Shown: positions 9,210-18,653 of the stretch, one piece after another
Layout: each line of letters opens with the position of its first letter
Position numbering within the stretch: position 1 is the first letter of the stretch
Source: JADGRB01 sp036267635
GTDB lineage: Bacteria; Myxococcota_A; Polyangia; Fen-1088
Direction of reading: 5' to 3'
DNA: 64,000 nt
NCBI GenBank assembly: GCA_036267635.1
Contig: DATAVR010000034.1
Coordinates: 1 to 64,000, forward strand
Position numbers and translations under genes: made by a program
Notes under the pieces: model-generated
The model's input: only the letters and a program-made list of their open reading frames with translations
Told to the model about the DNA's origin: nothing
Database searches by the model: none

Positions 9210-12200
9210 GTGCGTAAAGATTACCGAACTTGGCTTCTGGCTTCGACGCTCGGCGCGCTCGCGTTCGGGGCTGGCTCCGCCGCTCGCGCCGGCACGGTGA
9301 CCTGGAACGGAAATGGCGGCAACAGCAGCTGGGCGACGGGAGCGAACTGGAGCACCGGCTCGCAGCCCTCCACCAGTGACGACGTCGTCGTCTCCGGGAC
9401 GAAGCCCGTCAGCCTCAACAACGGCGCGACGACCACCATCAAGTCGCTGAACGTCACCGGCTACTCGAGCACCGTCACCCAGAGCTCGGCGACGCCGTTT
9501 CACGTGACGGGAACCTTCGCCATCTCGTCAGGCACGTTCGCGGCCAGCAGCTCGAGCACCGTTCAGATCGATGGGGCCAGCACCGACTCGGGCAGCGGGA
9601 CCTTCACCTCCAACGGCGCCACCGTCATCATGACCGGTGGCCTGACTGTCTCGGGCGGGACCTTCAGCGGCAACAGCGCCACGATCACCTTCGGCAGCTT
9701 GAGCCAGTCGAGCGGGACGTTCACCGGCAGCAACGCCACCATCACGGACACCGGCAACCTCTCGCTCACCGGCGGATCCTTCACCGCCACCACGGGGACG
9801 ATGCAGGTGGGCGGCGCCTTCAGCCACGCGGCCGCCAACACCTTCAACGACAACGGCGGGACGATGCTCTTCAACGCCACGACGTCGAAGAGCCACACCT
9901 TCGGCGGCGCCACGATGCCGAGCGTGATCATCAACGACGGCCTGGCAGGCTACTGGACGCTCGACGACGGGTCGGGGGACCCCGCCGACAGCTCCGGGTA
10001 CGGCAACGCGCTCACGCGGAACGGAACGACGACCTATAGCGCCACCGTCCCCTCGGCGATCACCTTCGCCGACGCCGACATGTTGACCTTCAACGGGTCG
10101 ACCGGTTACGCGACCGACGCGACCCCGGCGGCGATGCCCGCCAACAACGCGGCCCAGACGATCAGCCTGTGGGCCCAGTTCTCCTCGTCGACCAGCACCC
10201 AGGCGATGTTGGCGCTGACCGGCAGCGGGAGCGCCGTCGTGCTCGGTCTCGGCGCCGGCAACGTCCGGGTCTGGAAGAGCTCCACGACCGATCTGGCGCA
10301 CGTGACGGCGCCGACCGACGGAGCCTGGCATCACATCGCCTACAGCTACGACACCTCGACCGACAAGCTCTACGTCGACGGCGTCTTGGCCCCCACGCTC
10401 AGCGTCGGTCACGACTCCGGCGCGACCACCGCCGTCTTCATGGGGGCGGCCAGCGCGAGCACGAGCTTCTTCAACGGCTCGCTCGACGACGTCCGCGTCT
10501 ACACGCGGGCCCTCACCGCCCGCGAGATCGCCGATCTCGCCTTCGGGCACGCGCCGTCGACCGGCGTGGCGACCCACACCTTCTCCGACGCCTTCACCAC
10601 CGACAACGGCAACGATCTGGTGATCGCCTCCGGCGTGGTGGCAGGAACGGCGGCGGTCACGGTGGGGGGGAACTGGTTCAACTACGGCGGCCGGGTGACC
10701 GACACCGGAACCATCACCCTGAACTGCACCGGGAGCAGGACGCTCCTCAGCGGCGGCCAGATCTTCAGCAACCTGACCGTCAATTCAACCGGCAAATACA
10801 CCACGGCGGACCGGCTCTGGATGCCGGGCGCGACGTTGAACCTGATCGGGCAAGCGAGCAGCATGAGCCCGTCCTACCCGGTGACCACCGGATTCCTGGC
10901 CGACAGCACCCCCAGCAACAACGGGTTCCAGGCCGGCAACACCGGCACGGTGATCCTCGACGGCACCACCAGTCAGGCGCTGGCGGAGAAGAACTTCTGG
11001 GGCTTGCGCATCGAGGATCCGAGCGAGACCGGGATCGTCGCCTACTGGAAGCTCGACGAGGGGCAGTGGACCTCGGTGCGCGACTACTCGGGCAGCGGCA
11101 ACACCGGCACGCTCTCGGCCACCGGCTCGAGCTGGACCAGCGCGCCGGCCGGCATCACCTTCGACGACGCGGCGGCGCTCAAGCTCGACGGCAGCACCGG
11201 CTCGGTCACGCTCGGCCACAGCGGTCTGCCGGCCTCGAACACGGCGCAGACGATCAGCCTCTGGGTGAACCTCGGCTCGACGACCGGCACGCAGGACTTC
11301 CTCGTGCTCGGCGACGGCAGCCACGGAGTCAAGCTGGGGCTGAAGTCCGGCGTGCTGGGGGCCTACACCTGGGGGGGCACCGCGCTCATCACCGCCACCA
11401 CGCCCGCGGCCGGCGGCTGGCACAACGTCGTCTACAGCTACGACGGGACGAGCAAACACAACTTCTACCTGGACGGGGTGGCGGTCGCCTCCACGACGAC
11501 GACTCCCGACAGCGCGACGGTCTCCGTCGCCATGCTCGGCAGCTCCAACGGCTCGCAGGAGCTCTTCAAGGGCTCGCTCGACGACGTTCGCGTCTACAAC
11601 AAGGCACTGACCGCCGCGCAGATCGGGCAGCTCGCCAAGGGGCGCTACGCCGGGACGGGCGGCGTCGCCACGGTCACCCAGACCAACGTCAAGCTGAACA
11701 TCCCGCTCGGCGCCTTCGGCCTGATCCTCGACTCCGGGAACTACGACGCCAACGACCAGACGGTCACCGTCAGCGTCACCAGCATCCCCTGCATCGTGAG
11801 CTCCGGAACCCTGCACATCGGGTCGGCGGTCATGAACTGCGACGGTGGCCTCACCATCAACCCGATGGGGACGCTGATCATGGACGCGACGAGCAATCAG
11901 TTCCAGCCGGGCAAGAACTCGACGGTGGCGATCGACGGGACCTTCACCGCTTCGAACACCGCCGCCCTCATCTCGCGCGACAACTCCGGTGAGACCTACG
12001 CCTTCCAGGTCGGAACCTTCAGCGGCTCGACCCCCGTCCTGAACATCACCGGCCTCACCGTCCGCTTCGCCGACGCCAACGGCCTGCAGATCGACAACCT
12101 GGCCGGGACGGCGACCGGCGCGACGACGACCCTCACGCACTTCGACAACATCACCTTCCGCCAGGGGCCGAGCGGCGGCGCGCAGTTCCTGGAGGTCTAC

Positions 12201-13679
12201 TCGAAGTCGCTGTTCCTCAGCTCCAGCGGCTGCACCTTCGGACAGAACGGGGACAGCAACTTTCCGGCGGTGGCGGTCAAGTTGATCGGCAACGGCACCG
12301 GCGACGGCGAGACACGCGCCGTGTTCGGGGGGACCACCTGTCAGTCGAGCTCCGGAAGCTGGACCGGCGGCGGCGCCGACAAGATCTGCGTCGCGGCCGC
12401 GAAATCCGACGACGACAGCGACGGAAACGGCGTCGCCGACAGCGGGACCGCCACCACCAACGGCGCGATCGTCCAGTTCCTGCACGCGGCCGAGGACGAT
12501 ACGGCGGGCTCCGTGGTCGGTCTCCCCACGGCGGCGTTCAACTGGAACACGTTCACCTACTACTCATCCTACGTGGCGTTCCACAACGCCTCCGGCGGGA
12601 GCAGCGACGTCATCTACGTCCGCGACGAGCTGGGGAACCCGCTCTACTCCTGGACGGTGCCGGCCGGTGGGGGGGCGATCACCGGGACGCCGCAGTGGAT
12701 CAGCACGACCGTCGGCTCCGTGACCACCCACTACCTCTACGTGGCGACGAGCGCCGGCAACGTCTACCGGCTGATCGACACGGGGACCGGGACGACCTCT
12801 GGAACGCTGACCCTGGACGCGAGCTGGCCGCAGAACCCGTTCTCCTGCAGCTGCACCATCACCACCCCCCTCGGGATGGACAGCACGAACCTCTATTGGG
12901 GGACCTCAACCAACGTGTTCCACACGCTGAGTCAGTCGGCGACCCCGGGCCCCCAGACCCACCTGACGCTGTCACTGTCGGGCAACACCGTCACCAATAC
13001 CGGGATGTCGGTGGCGACGATCGGAACGACCAGCGCCTACATGGCGGTGAAGGGGGCGTTCCTTCAGATCGGCACCGCGGGGAACTCGCTGTCGGCGACC
13101 AACAGCTCGCCAGGGGCGACACATTCGATCTTCGGGCGCGTGGTGGTGGGGATGGGGGCGACGAAGCGGGTCTACGGGGGCGACGACGGAGGGACGATGT
13201 GGGCCATCGCGCCCGGGAACTTCGCGCAGGCCAATGGCCTGTGGCACTTCACCACGGCGAACGCGATCATGAGCTCGCCGTACTACGACAACGTGACCGA
13301 CACGGTCCAGTACGGAACGCAGGGGGGGACGATCATCGTTCTCACCGGCAGTGGAGCCCTGCTCAACACGACCGACTACCCGTACACGCCGGCAGGCGGG
13401 ACGGGCGACCCCATCACGGCGGCGCCGCTCTACAACAGCGGCGTCCTGGCCGTCGGTTCGACGAAGGGGAAGCTCTACTTCCTCGATCGCGCCACCGGCA
13501 CCTCGCCGTCGGTGAAGATCATTCGTGAGTACGCCTTCGGCGCCAGCGAGTCGGTCTCCGGGATCGGGTTCGACCCCACGGTCAACCGGTACATGGTCTC
13601 GACCGCGAACTCGTCGACCAATGACGGGCGCCTCTACTACATCGATCTGATCGCCGACCCCACGCCTCTCAGTCTCTGA
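9210..13679 (+). CDS. Large secreted LamG/beta-propeller protein, cassette copy 2
   Basis: The product is 1489 aa from GTG 9210 (VRKDYRTWLLASTLGALAFG), which gives a textbook signal peptide ending AARA. An in-frame TTG at 9156 would put 18 residues before it and is less likely. The architecture matches 1787-6520: N-terminal Gly/Thr/Ser-rich solenoid repeats, two LamG domains starting at YWTLDD (~residue 245) and YWKLDE (~residue 608), a second repeat zone, a DDDSDGNGVADS loop, and a C-terminal propeller-like region nearly superposable on that of copy 1. It lacks a C-terminal anchor. The N-terminal solenoid is shorter and more diverged than the C-terminal part. The stop is 3 bp before the next gene. 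Confidence 0.85.
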   Translation: MRKDYRTWLLASTLGALAFGAGSAARAGTVTWNGNGGNSSWATGANWSTGSQPSTSDDVVVSGTKPVSLNNGATTTIKSLNVTGYSSTVTQSSATPFHVTGTFAISSGTFAASSSSTVQIDGASTDSGSGTFTSNGATVIMTGGLTVSGGTFSGNSATITFGSLSQSSGTFTGSNATITDTGNLSLTGGSFTATTGTMQVGGAFSHAAANTFNDNGGTMLFNATTSKSHTFGGATMPSVIINDGLAGYWTLDDGSGDPADSSGYGNALTRNGTTTYSATVPSAITFADADMLTFNGSTGYATDATPAAMPANNAAQTISLWAQFSSSTSTQAMLALTGSGSAVVLGLGAGNVRVWKSSTTDLAHVTAPTDGAWHHIAYSYDTSTDKLYVDGVLAPTLSVGHDSGATTAVFMGAASASTSFFNGSLDDVRVYTRALTAREIADLAFGHAPSTGVATHTFSDAFTTDNGNDLVIASGVVAGTAAVTVGGNWFNYGGRVTDTGTITLNCTGSRTLLSGGQIFSNLTVNSTGKYTTADRLWMPGATLNLIGQASSMSPSYPVTTGFLADSTPSNNGFQAGNTGTVILDGTTSQALAEKNFWGLRIEDPSETGIVAYWKLDEGQWTSVRDYSGSGNTGTLSATGSSWTSAPAGITFDDAAALKLDGSTGSVTLGHSGLPASNTAQTISLWVNLGSTTGTQDFLVLGDGSHGVKLGLKSGVLGAYTWGGTALITATTPAAGGWHNVVYSYDGTSKHNFYLDGVAVASTTTTPDSATVSVAMLGSSNGSQELFKGSLDDVRVYNKALTAAQIGQLAKGRYAGTGGVATVTQTNVKLNIPLGAFGLILDSGNYDANDQTVTVSVTSIPCIVSSGTLHIGSAVMNCDGGLTINPMGTLIMDATSNQFQPGKNSTVAIDGTFTASNTAALISRDNSGETYAFQVGTFSGSTPVLNITGLTVRFADANGLQIDNLAGTATGATTTLTHFDNITFRQGPSGGAQFLEVYSKSLFLSSSGCTFGQNGDSNFPAVAVKLIGNGTGDGETRAVFGGTTCQSSSGSWTGGGADKICVAAAKSDDDSDGNGVADSGTATTNGAIVQFLHAAEDDTAGSVVGLPTAAFNWNTFTYYSSYVAFHNASGGSSDVIYVRDELGNPLYSWTVPAGGGAITGTPQWISTTVGSVTTHYLYVATSAGNVYRLIDTGTGTTSGTLTLDASWPQNPFSCSCTITTPLGMDSTNLYWGTSTNVFHTLSQSATPGPQTHLTLSLSGNTVTNTGMSVATIGTTSAYMAVKGAFLQIGTAGNSLSATNSSPGATHSIFGRVVVGMGATKRVYGGDDGGTMWAIAPGNFAQANGLWHFTTANAIMSSPYYDNVTDTVQYGTQGGTIIVLTGSGALLNTTDYPYTPAGGTGDPITAAPLYNSGVLAVGSTKGKLYFLDRATGTSPSVKIIREYAFGASESVSGIGFDPTVNRYMVSTANSSTNDGRLYYIDLIADPTPLSL

Positions 13680-13682
13680 GCG

Positions 13683-16259
13683 ATGCGCACCCACCGAAAC
13701 AGACCTTCCCTCGTCGCGGCCGCGCTGGCCGGCGCGCTGGCGCTCGCGGCGTCCGAGACGGCGCGCGCCGACGACTGGGCGATCCCCGGGCTTGACGCCG
13801 CCCGCAGCCGGCTGTCGGCGGAGCGTTCGGGGCCGACCTTCACCGACGGGCGCTGGTCGTTCACCCCGTCGACGACGGCGGGCGCGCTGGCGAGCCCGGT
13901 GGTGGCCGACGGATACGCCGTGAGCGTCGACGTCGACGGCAGGGTGAACGTGCTCGGCGCCGACGACGGGCATCTCGTCTGGAGCGCGTCGGCCGGCTCG
14001 GTGGTGCAGGGGACGCCGGCCATCGCGCGCGGGCGTCTGTTCGTGCCGACCATCGGGGGCAAGCTGCTGGCGTTCGGTCTGGCCGACGGCGCGCTGCTCT
14101 GGACCGCCGAGGTGGGCGGGATGATCCTCTCCTCGCCGGCGCCGGTGGGGAGCGACATCGTCTTCGCCGCCGGTTTTCCCCAGCACCGGGTGGTGCGGCT
14201 CGACGGCGCCACCGGGGCGGTGGTCTGGCAAGGCGCGGCGGTCATCGATCAGCCCGGCAACAGCTCGCCCGCGGTGGCTGGCGGGCTGGTGGTGGTGGGG
14301 AGCAATGGGGGCCATTACTTCGCCTTCGACGCCGCGACCGGCGCCTCGCGCTGGGACTATCAGGCCGACGGCGTGGTGCACCTGGCCTCGCCGCTCATCG
14401 CCGGCGGTCGCGTTTACCTGGCCGGCGGCGATCACAGCGACCAGGTGCACGCGGTCGACGCGGTGACCGGCACGGCGATCTCGGGCTGGCCGGTCAGCCT
14501 GCCGTCGCCGGCGCCCGATCTGGCCGGCACGCCCATCGATCGGCACCGGGCGATCTCGTCTTTCGCCTTGGTGGCCGGCAACCTGGTGCTCCAGACCCGG
14601 CTCGACGATCTCATCGACACCGACGACGACGGCGTGGCCGATCAGTACCTGTCGCGGGAGAGCGTGCTGGCGCTCTCCGCCGGCTCGGGGCTGGTGGTCT
14701 GGCAGCGTGCGCTGGCGCGCGCGGTCTTCACCGACTTCAACCAGGTTCCCAAGCAGTTCGCCTGTCCGACGCCGGCGGCGTTCGGCGTCGACGGCGGGAG
14801 CTCGCTTCTGGCGGTGGCCTCATCGCTGGTGGCCAGGGTCAGCATCCTCGACGCGACCCGCGGCGCCGACGACGGCGATCTGACGGTGGCGGGCCGCGCG
14901 CTGGCTTCGCCGGTGATGGCCAACGGTCGCATCATCACCGTCGCCGAGAGCAACGTCGTCGAGGGGCAGCTCTCGTCGGTGAATCACCCGCCGACGGCGC
15001 CGATGCTGGTGGCGAACCCGCGGCCCCTCGACGTCGCCGACGTGACCCTGCGCTGGTCGGCGTCGATGGATCTCGACGGCGATCAGGCCAGCTATGAGCT
15101 GCGGATCGATTCGGACGGCGAAGTGCTGCAGAGCTACGCGCAGCAGATCTTCCCCGGGGTGGGAGTGACCGAGGTCGCGGTGACGGCGCCGCTCCTGCCG
15201 GGTGTGACCTACACCTTCGCGGTGCGGGCGCGCGATCCGCACGGGGCGCTGTCGCCCTGGTCGGACCCGGAGACGTTCACCGTGGCGGCCGCGGGCACGG
15301 TGACGGTGAACGGCACGCCGGCCGCGAACCTGCGGAGCGCGGTGGCGGCGGCGCTGGCCGGGGACCTCGTCGCGCTGGGGGCGGGGACGTTCCCCCTCGC
15401 CGACACGTTGCGCGTCGGCGCCGGCGTGAGCGTGCGGGGGGCGGGCGCTGGGCGCACGACGATCGACGCGACCGGGCTGGCGGTGGGGGTGAGCTTCGAC
15501 GGGACCGATCCCGGTACCGCCGCCGTGCTGGACAAGACGACGGTGATGGGAGCCGCCACCTGCGTCGACGTCTCGGGGACCGCGACGGGCGTGCGGCTCA
15601 CCCACCTCATCGTGCGCGACTGCAAGACGGTGGGGATCGCCGTGGCGGCCGGGGGCAGCGCGGCGATCGCGAACGCGACCGTGGTGGCAGACGGGACGGG
15701 CGTCGATTCGGCAGGGAGCGCCACGATCAAGAACAGCCTCGTCACCGGCGACGACGTCGGGTTGAAGAGCGAGACGTCGGGCGCGCTCGTCAGCAGCTAC
15801 GACGATCTGTTCGGGAACACCACCGCCTACGCGGGGCTGGCGGCGGGGACTGGCGATCTGACGACGGTGGTGACGTTCCTCGATCTCGCCGGTCACAATT
15901 TCATGCTGCCGGGCCCGCAGCCCTCGACCGACCAAGGAGATCCGGACGACGAGGTGGCAGCGGAGCCGACGCCCAACGGCTCGCGCATCAACCTGGGTGC
16001 GTTCGGCGGAACCGCGGACGCGGAGCTGAGCGTTCCGGCAGCGGTGACGGGAGGTGAAGGCACGCCGGCGCCCACCCCCTCGACGCCAACCGCGTCGGGC
16101 CCGACCGGGCCCACCGGTGAATCCGGCGGCGACAGCGGCGCGGGCGGTTGCGCGCTCGGTGGTCGCTCGCCCGACGCCGGCTCAGCATCCTGGATCGTAG
16201 TTCTCCTGGTGCTGCCGCTCGTCCGGCGGCGGTTCCGGCGCCCGCGGGCGCGGTTCTAG
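13683..16259 (+). CDS. Surface-anchored PQQ-propeller/FN3/beta-helix protein with MYXO-CTERM tail, cassette copy 2
   Basis: The product is 858 aa with a signal peptide ending ETARADDW. It is collinear with 6525-9113 over its whole length: PQQ-like propeller (~40-430), fibronectin III (~440-545), parallel beta-helix (~548-790), a Pro/Thr/Gly spacer and a MYXO-CTERM-like tail GGCALGG + hydrophobic segment + Arg-rich end. Identity to copy 1 is high by eye, including a 39-bp identical DNA stretch (7102-7140 and 14239-14277). The linker and sorting tail diverge most. Export followed by outer-surface anchoring is inferred from the tail. Its 3-bp spacing from the LamG gene implies coupled expression of an anchored and a released partner. 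Confidence 0.85.
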   Translation: MRTHRNRPSLVAAALAGALALAASETARADDWAIPGLDAARSRLSAERSGPTFTDGRWSFTPSTTAGALASPVVADGYAVSVDVDGRVNVLGADDGHLVWSASAGSVVQGTPAIARGRLFVPTIGGKLLAFGLADGALLWTAEVGGMILSSPAPVGSDIVFAAGFPQHRVVRLDGATGAVVWQGAAVIDQPGNSSPAVAGGLVVVGSNGGHYFAFDAATGASRWDYQADGVVHLASPLIAGGRVYLAGGDHSDQVHAVDAVTGTAISGWPVSLPSPAPDLAGTPIDRHRAISSFALVAGNLVLQTRLDDLIDTDDDGVADQYLSRESVLALSAGSGLVVWQRALARAVFTDFNQVPKQFACPTPAAFGVDGGSSLLAVASSLVARVSILDATRGADDGDLTVAGRALASPVMANGRIITVAESNVVEGQLSSVNHPPTAPMLVANPRPLDVADVTLRWSASMDLDGDQASYELRIDSDGEVLQSYAQQIFPGVGVTEVAVTAPLLPGVTYTFAVRARDPHGALSPWSDPETFTVAAAGTVTVNGTPAANLRSAVAAALAGDLVALGAGTFPLADTLRVGAGVSVRGAGAGRTTIDATGLAVGVSFDGTDPGTAAVLDKTTVMGAATCVDVSGTATGVRLTHLIVRDCKTVGIAVAAGGSAAIANATVVADGTGVDSAGSATIKNSLVTGDDVGLKSETSGALVSSYDDLFGNTTAYAGLAAGTGDLTTVVTFLDLAGHNFMLPGPQPSTDQGDPDDEVAAEPTPNGSRINLGAFGGTADAELSVPAAVTGGEGTPAPTPSTPTASGPTGPTGESGGDSGAGGCALGGRSPDAGSASWIVVLLVLPLVRRRFRRPRARF

Positions 16260-16323
16260 CGCCGCTCATCCGCCGAGGGTGTTAGGCTCTGCCCAAGGGG
16301 GCCGGCGAGTTCGCCGTGCGCGG

Positions 16324-18183
16324 ATGAGCGCGAGATCATCAATCGCCGAACTGGAGCTGGGAAGCCGAGCCGCCGACGACATTCAGCGGCGCTCGCGTTT
16401 CCTGATCTCCGCCAGCGCCGCGCTGTCGGAGTCGCTCGACTATGAGCGAACGCTGCAGCGGGTGGCCGAGCTCTCCGTCCCCGACATGGCCGATTGGTGC
16501 ACGGTCACCGTCGTCGACGAGGCGGGGGGAGCGCGCCGTCTGGCCGTGGTCCATGGCGATCCCGCCAAGCGGGAGCTCTGTGCCGAATACAAGCGCAAGT
16601 TCCCCCCCACCGAGCACCGGAGCGGCCAGATGGTCGACGTGCTGCGGGGCGGTGCTGCCGCGCTCAGCGTCCACGTGACCGATCAAGATCTGATGCGCGC
16701 CGCCCAGACAGAGGATCACCTCCGCATCATGCGCGGGCTCGGCTGCGCCTCCTGCTTGATGGTCCCGATGGTCGTGCGGGGCGAGATCTTGGGCGTCATC
16801 TCCCTGATGCGCGCCGAAGAACGGCCCCCCTACGATCAGACCGACGTGGAGACGGCCGAGGAGCTGGCGCACCGCGCGGCGCTGGCGATCGACAACGCAC
16901 GGCTCTACGGAGAGGCCCGTCGGCGCGAGGGGACGATGCGTTTCTTCGCCGAGGCGAGCACGCTCCTCTCGAGCTCACTCGATCACGTCTCCATCTGCGA
17001 GCGGCTGGCGCACCTGGTGGTCCCCTCCTTCGCCGACTGGTGCGGCGTCGATCTGGCAGAGGAGGGGGAGCTGCGTTCGATCGCCATCGCCCACGTCGAC
17101 AGCGCCAAGGTCGCGGCAGCGCGGGAGATGCGCCGGCGCTACCCGCCGGACCCGGCTTCGGCGCGCGGCCCGCACGCGGTCCTGCGGACGGGCCGCCCCG
17201 AGCTCGTCGCCGATGTCTCCCCGGAGATGCTGGAGCGGGGGGCGCTCAACGCGGAGCACCTCGGCTTCATCCGCGACCTCGGGCTGCGGTCGGTGCTGAT
17301 CGTGCCGCTGGTGGCGGGCGGCCGTCCCATCGGCGTCCTCAACCTGGTGTGGGCCGAGTCCGAACGGCGCTACGGCCCCGAGGATCTGGAGGTGATGCGC
17401 GAGCTCGGACGGCGCGCCGGCCTGGCGGTGGAGAATGCGCGTCTCTACAACGAGGCGCGGGCGGCCGTGAGGCTGCGCGATGAATTTTTATCCATCGCCA
17501 GCCACGAGCTCAAGACGCCGCTCACCAGCCTGCGGCTCAAGGTCGACGGCATCCTGCGCGCCACCGCCAAGGCGGGCGAGAGCCCGCTCGATCTGGGCAA
17601 GCTCACCTCCCGCGTGCAAGGGGTCGACAAGCAGCTCGGGCGCCTGACCGAGCTGGTCGACGCCCTGCTCGACGTCAGCCGCGCCGCCGCGGGACAGATG
17701 CAGCTCAAGTTGGAGGACGTCGATCTCGGCGAGGTCGCCCAGGCCGTGGCCCAGCGGTTCAAGGACGACCTGGCGTCCGCCGGGTGCTCGCTCTCGGTGA
17801 TCGTCACCGGCGCGGGGGGAACCAAGAGCCCCGTCCTCGGGCGGTGGGATCGCCTGCGCCTCGACGAGGTGGTCACCAACTTCCTCTCCAATGCCATCAA
17901 GTACGGGGCGGGAAAGCCGATCCAGATTCGCGTCACGGCGACCGACGCCGCGGCCACGATCGAGGTGGAGGATCACGGGATCGGGATCTCCCCCGACGAT
18001 CAGCAGCGGCTGTTCGAACGGTTCGCGCGCGTCGTCTCGCCCGAACACTATGGAGGCTTCGGCCTCGGCCTCTGGATCGTCAAGCTGCTGGTCGAGGCGA
18101 TGGGCGGCAAGGTCGCGGTGCGCAGCGCGGTCGGTGCCGGCTCGGTCTTCAGCGCGGAGCTCCCGCGCCAGGGGAGACCATGA
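16324..18183 (+). CDS. GAF-GAF sensor histidine kinase
   Basis: The product is 619 aa from ATG 16324 (MSARSSIAELELG); an in-frame GTG at 16279 would add 15 residues. Two tandem GAF domains occupy about residues 25-190 and 200-378. A HisKA dimerisation domain follows with the phospho-acceptor in SHELKTPL (His394), then an HATPase domain with N-box NFLSNAIKYG, G1 box DHGIGI and G2 box GFGLGLWIV. There is no transmembrane segment, so it senses a cytoplasmic signal. Its TGA overlaps the ATG of a single-domain response regulator (ATGA), so kinase and receiver are translationally coupled and are the likely phosphotransfer pair. The ligand of the GAF domains cannot be deduced. Confidence 0.9.
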   Translation: MSARSSIAELELGSRAADDIQRRSRFLISASAALSESLDYERTLQRVAELSVPDMADWCTVTVVDEAGGARRLAVVHGDPAKRELCAEYKRKFPPTEHRSGQMVDVLRGGAAALSVHVTDQDLMRAAQTEDHLRIMRGLGCASCLMVPMVVRGEILGVISLMRAEERPPYDQTDVETAEELAHRAALAIDNARLYGEARRREGTMRFFAEASTLLSSSLDHVSICERLAHLVVPSFADWCGVDLAEEGELRSIAIAHVDSAKVAAAREMRRRYPPDPASARGPHAVLRTGRPELVADVSPEMLERGALNAEHLGFIRDLGLRSVLIVPLVAGGRPIGVLNLVWAESERRYGPEDLEVMRELGRRAGLAVENARLYNEARAAVRLRDEFLSIASHELKTPLTSLRLKVDGILRATAKAGESPLDLGKLTSRVQGVDKQLGRLTELVDALLDVSRAAAGQMQLKLEDVDLGEVAQAVAQRFKDDLASAGCSLSVIVTGAGGTKSPVLGRWDRLRLDEVVTNFLSNAIKYGAGKPIQIRVTATDAAATIEVEDHGIGISPDDQQRLFERFARVVSPEHYGGFGLGLWIVKLLVEAMGGKVAVRSAVGAGSVFSAELPRQGRP

Positions 18184-18566
18184 CCGACGAGGTGACCGAC
18201 TGCCAGCGGACGGTCCTGGTCGTCGACGACGACGCCTCGATCCGGGAGTCGCTGGCCGATCTGCTGGGGGACGAGGGGTACCGGGTCAAGACCGCGACCA
18301 ACGGGGCCGAGGCGCTCGGTCTGCTCCGCCCGCCGGCCGAGCTTCGTCCCTGCGTGATCCTGCTCGACCTCATGATGCCGATCATGAACGGCCACCAGTT
18401 TTATGCCGAGCAGCAGCGCGATCCGGCGCTCGCCTCCATCCCCATCGTCGTCATCTCCGCCGACAGCAACGTGGCAGAGAAGGCGCCCGCGTTCGGGGGT
18501 GAATATCTATCCAAGCCGGTCCGCTTGGAGACCGTGCTCGGCGTCCTCGATCGTCACTGCGTCTGA
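18180..18566 (+). CDS. Single-domain response regulator
   Basis: The product is 128 aa, comprising one receiver domain only. It has the acidic pair in VVDDDAS, the phospho-acceptor Asp in ILLDLMMP, the conserved Ser of VVISADSN and the Lys of YLSKPV. The start ATG overlaps the kinase stop codon by ATGA. With no DNA-binding or enzymatic output it must act through protein interaction or phosphorelay, as many CheY-like proteins do in myxobacteria. It is followed by a terminator that serves the opposite strand. Confidence 0.9.
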   Translation: MTDEVTDCQRTVLVVDDDASIRESLADLLGDEGYRVKTATNGAEALGLLRPPAELRPCVILLDLMMPIMNGHQFYAEQQRDPALASIPIVVISADSNVAEKAPAFGGEYLSKPVRLETVLGVLDRHCV

Positions 18567-18584
18567 CCGCGGGCGCGCCGGGAC

Positions 18585-18629
18585 AAAAAAATGGCCGGCC
18601 GCGCCCCTTGGGAGTGATCGCGGCCGGCC
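18585..18629 (-). terminator. Rho-independent terminator of the minus-strand lipoprotein genes
   Basis: A perfect 11-bp inverted repeat, GGCCGGCCGCG (18593-18603) and CGCGGCCGGCC (18619-18629), with a 15-nt loop. On the minus strand it is followed directly by a run of seven T (A at 18585-18591 on the plus strand), 24 bp past the stop of the gene at 18654. The plus-strand side lacks a T-run, so it is a minus-strand terminator. Confidence 0.9.
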
Positions 18630-18653
18630 CGACGGGTGGATGATTAAGCTAAG

